Shown here in pieces: positions 22,861-32,810 of a stretch of DNA of 64,000 bases. Source of the stretch: Armigeres subalbatus (taxonomy: Eukaryota > Arthropoda > Insecta > Diptera > Culicidae); contig NC_085140.1 of the NCBI RefSeq assembly GCF_024139115.2, positions 338,830,966 through 338,894,965 on the forward strand, read 5' to 3'. The notes below the pieces were generated by a model. The model made no database searches, was not told the origin of the DNA, and saw only the letters and a program-made list of their open reading frames with translations. Position numbers and translations under genes: made by a program. How positions within the stretch are numbered: the stretch's first letter is position 1; every line of letters begins with the position of its first letter.

Positions 22861-23224
22861 ATTTTAAAATTGAATTTATATTGCCTGACAAACTCAAATC
22901 CGCTGAGAAATTTAAAGAAATTATACGTATTTTGAGAAAAACGCTATTTTTTTTAGAAAAATAATGTAGTTGGCAACACTGCTTTGCATCTGAAATATTT
23001 TTTTGTAAAATCTTCACAAAATTTCAAGCGGAAAACTAGTACTGGCGTTTTTTGTAGCTTTATCAGGGGCGGAGATATCGATTATTGAAAATGGCATGTT
23101 TTTAAAAATCTTCAAAACCGGGGAGGAGTGTTTAGCCGGAGGGGCGGCTCAAACGGTCGGATCAAATGCTTTTTCGCAATGTGGACCCAAAGTAAGTAGA
23201 TACACCCATTTTGGTTGGAATGAC

Positions 23225-23620
23225 CCAAATAAGATTTACTAAAGCTGCCATATCTCAGCAACGGCGCATTTTACTTTGTATCGATAAGTGTTTCGGACTG
23301 GAAAAAGTCTGTTAAGCTCGAATCCGTTGAGAAATCGAAGAAAAAAATATACGTATTTTGAGAAAAATGCCTTTTTATTATTTTGTGAGAAAAATAATAT
23401 AGTTGGCAACACTGCTCAGCATTTAAAGTATTTTTCTAAAAACTTCATCAAATTTCAAGAGGAAAACTGGTATTAAAGTTTCTTGTAGCGGGGGGCTGAG
23501 ATATCGATATTTGAAAATAGTATGTTTTTAAAAATCTCCAAAAACAGAGAGGGGTTTCTGGCCGAAGGGGCGGTTCAATCACCATGGTCATATGGTTATT
23601 CAAAATAATGGACCAAAATT
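23225..23620 (+). repeat. Third copy of the transposon arm, direct to the right arm
   Basis: Diverged repeat of 22870-23200: gctcgaatccgttgagaaatc, acgtattttgagaaaaatgc, agttggcaacactgc, gagatatcgat, ggccgaaggggcggttcaat. It lacks the outer terminus gtagatacacc. Probably the arm of a second, older element next to the first. Confidence 0.75.
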
Positions 23621-23953
23621 AATATGTGCTAGGTATTTTTCATTATTTTTAAATAGGTTAATTGCACGTGCTCGGTCACTTGGCGCGGAATGACCCGTAT
23701 ATTAGATCCGCCACCGGGGACTATTCGCGTCATTCACAATCGAGGAGGTAGCTTATCGAATGGCTTAACGATTACGCTAGGTGCTGAATGGCCCAAGGGC
23801 ATGGGAAATCGGTTATCGATAAAGGCTTGATTCTTCGCATGGGACTAGCCGGAGAAGATCATCGCACGTGAATGCACGGCTCTACGTCAATACCCCGAAT
23901 GACAGTAGCCCGAATGCCATTTCCCCGAATGGTACAATATTCCGAAAGCCAGT
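23621..23953. other. No gene seen
   Basis: 23640-23870 is moderately GC-rich and not repeated in the window. 23885-23950 holds degenerate ccccgaatg(a/c)ca repeats, related to the ggccgaaa minisatellites. Confidence 0.4.
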
Positions 23954-24153
23954 AGAGTGGGGCAAGAGTACGCACTTAGTTTTTAATCGATCATGTGGCC
24001 CTTATGAATCAAGCTTCTGTATATCAAATCAATGTCGATGATCCATATACTCTTCCTATATGTTACCCAGCGGAAAAAAATATTGAAATTATTGATATTC
24101 GTTTTAGTAGAACCCTTATTGCAAAACACGTCAAAAACGCACTCTTACCCCAC
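23954..24153. repeat. Dispersed gtggggcaagagt repeat, inverted ends
   Basis: Starts agagtggggcaagagtacgc and ends gcactcttaccccac, an inverted pair about 200 bp apart. The same motif occurs at 26222-26265, 27390-27420 and 63690-63725. The two overlapping 72-74 residue ORFs are not supported as genes. Confidence 0.55.
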
Positions 24154-24256
24154 CGGTGGGATCTTTCATACGAAAAACCATTGCTTTTTATGTACAAAAA
24201 ACTGCAGAGTTAAAAATATATCAAGTTTCGCGTGGCGTAAAAAAAAAAATCCTTAA

Positions 24257-24414
24257 AGAAAGTCCACCAATTACGTAACGTAAAATTTGACCATTTCATC
24301 ACCCCTCCCCCTATCTTACACTTTTTGTATGAATCCTCTAAAAATTGTATGGATCGTCATACATCTCGCAACCCCTCCCAGCTAAGCGTTGCGTAATTTA
24401 TGGATGTTTCTTTT
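24257..24414. mobile_element. Small MITE (ccaccaattacgtaac)
   Basis: The left aagaaagtccaccaattacg and right gcgtaatttatggatgtttc form an inverted pair. Internal cccctccccct and caacccctcccag are typical of a common Aedes MITE group also present at 46041-46194. Confidence 0.65.
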
Positions 24415-24655
24415 GATTAAATGAAATTATCATTTAGATTAAATTGTGTTTTCGGACTATGTTTGGGTGTACAACAAGTCCTAATACAATTTCATTATTT
24501 CGCTTCAGTGCTTTGTTCGCTAAGCCCTTTCTAACACCAAATTACTTCAACTTATCCTTAAAACTTGTGATAATTTACGATTTTTCCCCCTTTTTCTTAG
24601 TTGAGGATCTTTACGCTTTAGAAGTAGTCTTATTTCGGCGGGAGATACGGGTTTA

Positions 24656-26182
24656 TCTAATCTAATCTAATCGAACACAAACGCAGCCAGTACAAAGAAA
24701 GCATCCTGGAAAACTATTGAGTTAGATGACGCCCAATAATTTTTCTTGTCAATATTGAGGCTCACAGCATACCAGTGGTATGACATAAACTTCAAAGCGG
24801 CCAGGCCCACTGCGTTGTGTTTGCCGCAGAGATGATTCTTCGAGATGTATCGTGTTCAAGTAGTCACTTCAACATGATACATATCACGAATCTACAGGGG
24901 TTGAAGGATGCGTGGACATACCGTACCATACGCACCGCGTTCTTTTTAAGTTCTTATTTTGGTAATTGTATATAAATAAATATGTAGTGAAATGAATAAC
25001 ATTATGATAAGAAATTTTATCAAATTTTATATATATTTGTAGAATACAACGTCAACTAGGAGCCGAAGTTGATTCGGGATGTACATCTCTTGTAGAAGAA
25101 GCTGGAAATTGTAAAGAATTTATTTATTATTTAGAATGTTATATATCAGATAGCAGTTTATGTGCCAGGAAGTCGTCTACGTAAAGGTTACATGGCAGGT
25201 TGTGAAGCTTTCCTTCCTGGGATGTTTTGTAGTGGGCTATGAAAATGTTAAATCAGTATGAAGGTACATAATACAATAATATAAATATATAAAAGCATAA
25301 AAATATGATTTTTTTAATATGAAAATAAGAAACATAAAAATGTAGTGTAATAATAGAATAAAAATTGCTATATGAAAATTTAAAAAAATATGAAAACATG
25401 AAAATAAAAAATGAAGATACAAAAATATGAGTACATAAAAACATGAGAATATGATAATATTGCAAATGTTAAAATATAAAATGTGATATTAAAGTATTAA
25501 ATTTTGAGAATATGACAATATAAAGATCTGAAAATAAGATAATATAAAAATATTATAATATGAAGGTGTAATAACATGAAATTATATAAATATGAAAATA
25601 CAAAAATATAAAACATAAAATTTGAAAGTGGAATGTTAAATTTAAAGAAATATGAAACTATGATAATATTATAACATAATAATATGAAAATTTTGAGACA
25701 CAAAAATAATAGAATGTAAAATATGAAATTATAAAAATATAGAAATTAAAAAAAATAAAATGTAAAAATATGAAAAATAAATATAATGAAATATGAAAAT
25801 AAGTATAATAAAATATGGAAAATAAATATATTACGAATATATAAAAACACGAAAGCATGGCATTGCTCCGGTATATTTCGTGGACTAGAAACTAGTGATA
25901 CTCATGTTTCCTTTGAAATCTCTGTTCAGATTGCTATCAGAAATCAAGGTGGGTGTAATCCTTAATTTCAATCTGTGACAAAAATGACAAAAGCATTAGA
26001 ATTACTATTCCTGGCCACGCTTGTCAGTACCGTTACTAGGGAAAGAAGGAATAAGTATCACGGAGATGGATATTGGGAAGGTATTCGTAGGGTCAGGATG
26101 TGCCTGTAGCTGGCAATGTGACCATGGTAGAACTTACCCCGTAACACACCACGAAAAGGTATCTACCCAGCATTACGGGTAT
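24656..26182 (-). mobile_element. Retroposon, 1.5 kb, with 20 bp direct flanks
   Basis: cggcgggagatacgggttta occurs at 24636-24655 and 26183-26202. On the minus strand the insert begins with acccgtaatgctgggtagat, the 5' end shared with 15913-16302, and ends with a (gattaga)n tail at 24656-24675. Alignment with the short copy stops near 25860; the rest is an AT-rich repeat and about 580 bp of unknown 3' sequence. Long TSD, tandem tail and fixed 5' end suggest retroposition. Confidence 0.65.
25240..25860. repeat. AT-rich minisatellite (aaaatatgaaaata)
   Basis: Irregular array of aaatatgaaaat/aaacataaaaat words lacking C on the plus strand for most of its length. The 60-70 residue minus-strand ORFs rich in F, Y, I and L arise from this composition. 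Confidence 0.8.
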
Positions 26183-26306
26183 CGGCGGGAGATACGGGTT
26201 TAACATCAAAACTTGAAGATTCACATGCGTACTCTTGCCCCACCCGTACCTGCGTACTTTTACCCCACAGCCCCAAAATTTATTCAGCTAATGCTTTTGA
26301 CTTTCT

Positions 26307-26601
26307 AGGGGCCCTCCTTAGCCGTGCGGTAAGACGCGCGGCTACAAAGCAAGACCATGCTGAGGGTGGCTGGGTTCGATTCCCGGTGCCGGTCTAGGTA
26401 ATTTTCGGATTGGAAATTGTCTCGACTTCCCTGGGCATAAAAGTATCATCGTTGTTAGCCTCATGATATACGAATGCAAAAATGGTAACCTGGCTTAGAA
26501 ACCTCGCAGTTAATAACTGTGGAAGTGCTTAATGAACACTAAGCTGCGAGGCGGCTCTATCCCAGTGTGGGGATGTAATGCCAATAAGAAGAAGAAGAAG
26601 G
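26307..26601 (+). mobile_element. Feilai SINE, full length with 12 bp TSD
   Basis: Starts ggggccctccttagccgtgc and carries a tRNA-like head with B box gggttcgattcccgg. It continues through ggaaattgtctcgacttccc and gctgcgaggcggctc and ends in (aag)n. Imperfect TSD: ttttgactttct (26295-26306) and ttttgacttctt (26602-26613). The reference copy for the other Feilai fragments here. Confidence 0.92.
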
Positions 26602-27425
26602 TTTTGACTTCTTGGGAAACCAACCAGATTGGTGTTCTGCACCATAAACTACTCTATATAATAGATTATCGAAATGGTATAATGTTCATCTGATTGAACG
26701 TGTATATGGTAATAAAATAGTAGTTGGGGAAACACAATTATTTTTAACAAAATGACCAAAAAGCTATCTAACTCCATGTCTTTCTTGTTGTTTATTCAAA
26801 TCGTTCACAATTATACATGATAATAGTTGGCCAGAATACCTGTCAAACTGATGCAGTGCTGCTAGTTTATCTTTTTTAATTAGGCTAGGTGTACCAGTTG
26901 TGGCTATAGCACCAGTTGTCGCACTAGTGCTTTATATGCCAAATGACCAATCAAATCACCGCAAACCAAGTTCATATCGATAAAGCATATTCATATGACA
27001 CGATAACACCTTTGATTTCCTCCAAAATAAGCAAAGCATAATTGTAAAAATTGATTTTGCTTAATTTTTGACGTCCCTTGCACCAGTTGTCGCACTAGTG
27101 GTCCCTATTTGGCCAGTCCCATAAGAAAACAATGGGATTTGCCAAATAAGGAACCAAAATTAAGAATAGTGCCATAACTGGTGCATGCGTTCCTATTATG
27201 GATTAATCAATTTTGAGGATAATAACAAATTTTATTGTGGTTTTCACAGCTGTTCTAAGGAGCAGGAAGTAAAACCTTTCCCTTGATATATAAAGTTCAC
27301 CCACATGCCTTTTACTTATTTTTAAAAAAATAGTTGTTCTTATGTATGGCGACAATTGGTACACCGACCCTACTTCAAAAAATCGGAAACGTACTCTTAC
27401 CCCACGCGCACTCTTGCCCCATATT
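26602..27425 (-). repeat. Dispersed repeat shared with the window's right end
   Basis: 26614-26882 plus 27371-27425 equal the reverse complement of 63695-64000, in order: accaatccagtttg end, aatggtataatgttca, tgataatagttggccagaat, cagtgctgctagtttatctt, then the tactcttaccccac block. Only the right-end copy lacks the MITE at 26883-27370. Confidence 0.75.
26883..27370. mobile_element. MITE, 488 bp, TA target site proved by empty site
   Basis: The left ggctaggtgtaccagttgtg and right gacaattggtacaccgaccc are inverted ends. TA flanks both (26881-26882, 27371-27372). The uninterrupted sequence at 63735-63760 has a single TA at this point. Internal repeats of accagttgtcgcactagtg. No ORF; the 90-residue minus ORF spans the junction. 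Confidence 0.9.
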
Positions 27426-28096
27426 TCGAAACATATACCAACATGAAAATATTGGCAAAGCATAAAAATATACAACTTAGATAAGAAAATTATTTTGAGC
27501 TTTTAGACATTCCACTAAAAGCCAGCTTTTAGACATTCCACCTCGACTTTCGAGGTCTAGTCAAGTACGAGACACTGAAGACGGCCTTACTGTTGAGATC
27601 GAAATATGTATCTGTCAAAGGTACAAACCAGCTGTGGAATTTAATGGAAATGTTCAAACTCGTCTTAGTACAGCTTAGTAGTACTTACAGAAACGCAATA
27701 AGGATTCTGTTTAACCAACATTTTTGATTTTCGTGTAATTAACTTCGTTAACTTAACTTGTAATTCTACGTCGTTATTATCTGGGAAAGTGCTGTTGAAC
27801 AAAATTAAGTTAGATAGGAGACAATGCTTTCTTGCGAAGAACGCATCTGTTCGGCATAAACAGACGAAATAATATATTATACCTTATATACCTTATTTAA
27901 TCCTTTCCTTCCCGTGATAGCTTTCAACTACGAAAATCAATGTTTAGAACAGCTTTATGGTTTCATTAGACTGTTTATATAATCAATTTTGTGTATTGAA
28001 AATAATCAAGTAACTATTGTTTCACAATCAATTTTTTGTCATCTTCCACTTTTTTTTTAGCTGAGGCAAATAACTTTTAAATTAAGGATTTTGTGT
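27426..28096. other. No gene; contains dispersed repeat at 27505-27660
   Basis: 27505-27545 has tttagacattccac twice. 27540-27640 (gtctagtcaagtacgagaca, ctgttgagatcg) matches 296-392 inverted. 27660-28096 shows nothing recognisable. Confidence 0.5.
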
Positions 28097-28268
28097 GTGT
28101 TACTTCTACGTGAAGTTAAACGATTTACAATGATATGGAAATGCTAATATCATCTTCCAAACTTAGACGTACATGTTCATGATAGAATTAGAGGCGAAAG
28201 TATAGAATTGATAGTTCCGTTAGGATACGGCAGGCATGAAGAATGTTTTTTTTATAGAAGTCGATTGC
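28097..28268 (+). mobile_element. Second copy of the 4388-4665 repeat
   Basis: Starts tgttacttctacgtgaagtt and continues with tatggaaatgctaatatcat, cttagacgtacatgttcat and gatagttccgttaggatacg, matching 4388-4518. Ends at atagaagtcgatt. Confidence 0.65.
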
Positions 28269-30061
28269 AAATTTAATTATCAACATTGCACTTGAAGATC
28301 TCAGTTCACCCAAGTAAAGTTATCACCAATCATTATAAACCTCCAACCTAGGATCCTCCAACTATGACTTAAGCTCTTAGACTTCAAATACTATCACGAT
28401 GTAGCTTATCTTTCCGAAAAATCAATTAATATCGATTGATTTTGTGATTCATAACTTACTTTCGAAAGTAGTCCACGCACGCAGTCATTGAATTTTGACT
28501 TCCACCCAATCATTCTAATAATCAATATCTATTCATCTATGCATTTTCTACGCAAACCATGAACTCATTCTGTCAAAATATTGACAGTGCTCCATCAAGA
28601 ACAGCGCCTTGATAGAATGAATTGGCACGCGACATCCACTAAATAACAGTAACGTTACCAACCAAACCGCCACAACAATGTGGACCGGTCAATTTATATT
28701 CGCACTCGTATCGCACAAATCCGATCATCCACTTAGTGGTAGCACTTTTCAGGATCGATCAATCGATCGATCGCTGCCAAATAAGGCGACACACCGGGGG
28801 CGGGGCAATTTGAATGAAATTTGCAGGTGGTGACCGTCGTAATCGATACTTTTCAATGCCGACAACACCCTTTAAAATGGCTCAATCTTTCAACATGGTG
28901 TAGAACGGACACTGATTCAGAGAAGTGGTCATGGATCACGTAACATTTGAGAGGTGGTGGCCGACCGTGTATGTGTCTTATGGATTCCACCAACCGCCAA
29001 AGAACCGCGCGACCTCGATTCTCGGCTCGTTGTTTCGCGCCATCATCGGTTCTAACAATTATCTGATCATTGTCCGACAGTTCACCCTGAGGCAATTTTG
29101 CATTCCTCGGTTCTTCCTATTGCTCTGTGCCAGACTTGGCGTCTGCTGTAGACAGACATAAAATTGGAACCGCCTAGCCCATCCTAAACCAACAACGATA
29201 CCGTCAACAATGAGCAGGAAATTACACTGATTATCGCAGTCATCACTTAACCGACCATTCGCGCCTTAACACCTGTCCCCCTGAGGGGGAGACGACGACG
29301 GTTCTTTCGTATATACATATCGCGCATTAATGGCAACAGCCATCACATTTTGCCCACAATGTAGGCAGAGTAGCTATCGCGGAACGTCCGACCAATTCTC
29401 GGATAGGTAGTCAGTCATCAGCATCGCCCAACGTGATTCACAGTGGCCGGTCACCGAATGATGTTCGAGACATTATAATTACCTTAGGACGATTTAGGGT
29501 GACTTTATTTATTCAGGTTTATATATTCAGAGGGCACGTTCCTGGCAGTTTATCCAAAGTATAAGGCTGTAAAAGTATGCATGCTGCGAGAAAGCAAGCA
29601 ATGAGAAGCATTTTCAATTATCTTTTGAATATAGCGGAACGGTTCGACACTTCATCTCATAGCTCCCATTTCCATCCCATTAAAAACCAAACAATGAAAA
29701 GGAATTTGATTTGTTTTTTGTTTTTGTGATTTTTTTCAGCAGTGAGCAAAATGGATGTTAGCATGTTAGCAAAATGGAGATGGAAAACAGAACAGTTCTC
29801 ACGGAATCGTGAGATAGTAATAATTGATTGGCTAATGATAAGCTAATTAATTTTCAATTAGGGAATAAAAAATTAATGTTCTAATTGTTATTTGTCTTAA
29901 CTATCTCTTTGCATACTGTTGTTTCTGTGGTGGTGTTTCCTTATAAACTTTCTTAAATCCATTCAATAGCTGTAGTTGTTTCTTCTATTTACATGCGCTT
30001 CTTCATTGTTTTAAATCCTTAAATCCTAAAATATAGGTAAGAACTATTTCAACAATGGGAG
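28269..30061. other. 1.8 kb repeat-poor stretch, no gene recognised
   Basis: No word shared with the rest of the window apart from short AT runs. 28660-29480 is less AT-rich and includes a gatcgatcaatcgatcgatc tract (28755-28774). ORFs of 78-80 residues on opposite strands overlap and show no motif. Possible host regulatory or intronic DNA, by inference. Confidence 0.4.
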
Positions 30062-30063
30062 GA

Positions 30064-30118
30064 GGGGTCCCGTAGCGTAGTTGGCTATACGTTCGCCTTA
30101 CAAGCGAATGGTCATATG
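30064..30118 (+). mobile_element. tRNA-Ala-like SINE head, truncated
   Basis: gtcccgtagcgtagttggct (A-box region) and ttcgccttacaagcgaatgg match the SINE at 42660. The B box is missing because the sequence changes at 30117, just before the LINE. Confidence 0.7.
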
Positions 30119-30153
30119 TGAAAAAATTATTTAAAAAAAATTATTTAAAAAAT

Positions 30154-30884
30154 ACAGTTTGAATCGAGCATCGTTTGCGTACGGACGTATTTTTTCGCTC
30201 CCGGACGATTTTCTCGATTTTCCTTTTTCGGAGTTTCGGCTGACAGTCAGCCCGTCTAGCGTGTGAAAGAGTGCAAAGTGTGATAAGTGCCCGGCCAATA
30301 GTTGGCCAAAACCGGTCCCGGACCGATCCCGTGTGCGATTTCGGTTTCTTCGTCTCGCGTGTGACGTCATTCGGCGGTGACGCTACCAAATCGGCTGGTA
30401 GGACGCGGAAAATTATCATTAGTGACGCGACCGAAAAATCGTTCTATCTGCCGTTCCCGTGGCCAGCCCCGCTCAAGAATCGTGCGGAGCGCCGCGTCGA
30501 TTGACCCCGGTTCCGGACCGATCGTCCAGCGGCGACCGGAGATCCGATATTTGGTGACGTCATTCGGCCGGTGACGCTCCCATTCGGCTGGTCGGACGCG
30601 TATTTTTGCAGTGCGGTAAAAGTGACGTTCCCGTAGCCCCAGGGGCTTGAAATTTGGACAGCGCAATCAGGGCTAAGCGCTTAATCGCAGCAACCGGAAA
30701 AATCCGTGATCCGGTAAGTACTGTTCGTACAGTGCATTTCGTACCACCCGGTGGAGACGCGCGGTACTTCGTACGGTAGTTTTCGCGTAGTGTTTTCCAT
30801 CATCGCACGCACGCCGTGTAGTTCGACAGCAAGCGTGCTTCATCCGCCCGTGCCGGTTGGCGGCGCGAGTGCGGTATCCCGGAG
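30154..30884 (+). mobile_element. 5' untranslated region of a jockey-type LINE
   Basis: GC-rich leader between the promoter and the ORF1 ATG. It has an internal repetition: gtgacgtcattcggc-ggtgacgct at 30360 and 30555, and gaccgatc at 30323 and 30517. The sharp rise in GC over the flanking AT-rich DNA marks the element. Several ORFs on both strands here are chance frames in GC-rich sequence. Confidence 0.7.
30155..30190 (+). promoter_or_regulatory. LINE internal promoter: initiator plus DPE
   Basis: cagttt with A at 30156 fits the arthropod initiator. ggacg at 30183-30187 starts exactly at +28 from that A, which is where a downstream promoter element belongs. Jockey-type LINEs of insects use this TATA-less arrangement at the first base of the element, so it also marks the probable 5' end. 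Confidence 0.65.
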
Positions 30885-31559
30885 ATGGCCTCGGGCCTCT
30901 CCCATCGCCTAGGGGACCCAGGGGGCCCCGAGAATGGCAACAAAAGTGTAACAAATCGTCGCGACGGTGAGTACACCGGCAGGAGACTGCCGGATTTCAT
31001 GGACCCCACCGGCTCTTCTGGCCCGCTCCAAATCCTGCGGCTGCAAGGTGTTGGAAAACCACTGCCACCCAACCCTTTCCTGATCCGCCGCTCGGTCGAG
31101 TCCTACCTCGGCGGACCAATCGATGGCGCAACGAAGGAGAACCGAGGAGCGTCATACGCTCTGAAAGTCCGAAGCGCAACGCAATTCAGTCGTCTGCTTC
31201 AAATGACCACCCTATGTGACAACACCCCAGTTTCCGTCACCGAGCACCCGACATTGAACGTATCCAAGTGTGTCGTGTCCTGCATCGATGCGGTAGATCT
31301 TCCCGACGACTACCTCCTGTCGGAACTCCAGGACCAGGGAGTGAAAGAAATCTACCGCATCAAGCGGCGAGATGCAGAAGGTAAGTTACAAAACACACCC
31401 GCAATTGTTCTTACCATCTCCGGAACTCAGATCCCTGAGCACATCCACTTCGGATGGTCCCGATGTGCCACTCGGAACTACTATCCGAACCACAAAATCC
31501 ACAAAAATTTCGTCAATTTGATTGGAGGAAAGGTGTTGAAGAGGACGATTACTTCCTAA
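30885..31559 (+). CDS. LINE ORF1 (gag-like) protein, C-terminally truncated
   Basis: ORF1 of jockey-type LINEs binds the element RNA. The 224-residue frame has the family's central domain: FLIRRSVESYLGGPIDGATK, ASYALKVRSATQFSRLLQMT, HPTLNVSKCVVSC, DYLLSELQDQGVKEIYRIKR, NTPAIVLTISGTQIPEHIHF and then RCATRNYYPN. In complete proteins this last block leads into cysteine zinc knuckles. Here it switches to KIHKNFVNLIGG and stops, so the knuckles and all of ORF2 are missing. The start was chosen as the first ATG after the leader. The switch suggests an internal deletion joining ORF1 to downstream sequence. Confidence 0.85.
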   Translation: MASGLSHRLGDPGGPENGNKSVTNRRDGEYTGRRLPDFMDPTGSSGPLQILRLQGVGKPLPPNPFLIRRSVESYLGGPIDGATKENRGASYALKVRSATQFSRLLQMTTLCDNTPVSVTEHPTLNVSKCVVSCIDAVDLPDDYLLSELQDQGVKEIYRIKRRDAEGKLQNTPAIVLTISGTQIPEHIHFGWSRCATRNYYPNHKIHKNFVNLIGGKVLKRTITS

Positions 31560-32285
31560 TCTAACTTAAATTACGCAATCTCAAACAAATACTCCATACA
31601 ACGATGGAACTTCGAGCATTGCTAACGGTAACGGTAACGATAACGATAACGAAAGACGGTAAACGAAAAATAATTCCTGACGCATCACACATAGATGCCA
31701 GAAAACAGGAAGATGTGTTATCAAACTTGGTGACAGAACTTAAAATTACTTTACTTACATCTAGGTAAGTGAAGAATCCTGTCCTCAACACCTGAGTTAC
31801 AACTTTCCCGTCGGGGAGCCATATTACAATAAAAATTTCACAAACATACAATTATAAACAGTTTACAATACATTCAACAAATTAAAATGATTGACGATCT
31901 CTCTGTGCCCCGAGAGAAACGTCCAATTTGTTACCCATTGCGAGATATGACGAGGTTTCCTTATAAGATTTTGGTCCATCAGTCAAATCCCGCAAATGTG
32001 TTTTCATTGCGTTTTGCATTTTGTCTACAACAGCCCGTTGTATACATAGCTCTATTTGTGTAGGATTCCGATCCTATTTGGGCACCTAGAATAATTTTGT
32101 GCCATGTGGCACCAGCAATATAAAGTCTGTGTCTGGGAATTCCTCGATTTATAATATTAATTGCCTATCTTCAGGCCCAAACACAGAACATTAAGGAATG
32201 GAACATACACAAATCCACTCAAACATTTGTCACTAACATGTAAGATAAAATGAACCGTAACAACGTCTCATTACTCACTTGTCAC
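31560..32285. other. No gene; probable LINE 3' region then unique DNA
   Basis: 31560-31850 follows the broken ORF1 directly and holds a (ggtaac)n-like run (31625-31655), which may be LINE 3' untranslated sequence; I see no poly-A or TSD. 31860-32285 shows nothing recognisable. Confidence 0.4.
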
Positions 32286-32289
32286 TTCT

Positions 32290-32410
32290 CACTTTTTACA
32301 GTGACCCTTTCAGCCAAATGACCCTTTCGGTCAAATAACTTTCGGCCAAATAACTTTCGGCCTAATGGTCTGTTCGGTCATATATGTTCGGCCGAACGGC
32401 ACTTCTCCGA
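32290..32410. repeat. Degenerate ggccaaataactttc minisatellite
   Basis: Copies of tcggccaaataactttcggc and tttcagccaaatgacccttt, the complement of the 16800-17245 family. Confidence 0.75.
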
Positions 32411-32810
32411 TATTTACAGGGTTTTTGGGTCACTCGGGTTCAATTCGGTCACAATCCTGGGGACCTCCGGAATCGCTACTTCCTAAATTCAGGCAAAATC
32501 GGACGCGCGGCACCTCAATCTTCATGATTTCACAAAGCAATTATAGGAATGATATTTTTAGGGAACCTTGGCCACTTGGCTATCCGGAATAGCCCTTTCC
32601 TTAATTGAATCAAAATCAGTCGTGAGACACCTCAATCTTCATGATTTCATAAAACAATGATAGTCATGACATTTTTAGGGTTTTTAGGCCACTCGGGTTC
32701 AATCCGGCCACAATCCGGGAGACATCCGAAATAGCCATTTCCTGGATTGAGGCACAATAGGTCGTGCAACACCCCAAACTTCATGATTTCACAAAACTCG
32801 GGTTCAACCC

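Larger units (their letters stand above)
20817..23214. mobile_element. DNA transposon relic with 350-400 bp inverted arms
   Basis: The left arm (20817-21235) and right arm (22870-23214) are inverse copies. Both contain ggtgtatctacttactttgg at the edge, then gatccgaccgtttgagccgc, aatcgatatctccgcccctg, gttgccaactacatt and ctcaaatccgctgag. Between them lie a transposase-like relic, a nested MITE and a tggatt-rich satellite. Superfamily not assigned; the TSD is unclear. Confidence 0.8.

Noticed and set aside
25237..25858. Minus-strand ORFs rich in F, Y, L and I, resembling membrane proteins
   Set aside because: They come from the AT-rich minisatellite; hydrophobicity reflects T-rich codons.
26222..27420. 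gtactcttgccccac words as terminal inverted repeats of one element
   Set aside because: At 26222 and 27390 the words are in direct, not inverted, orientation, so they do not define a TIR element.
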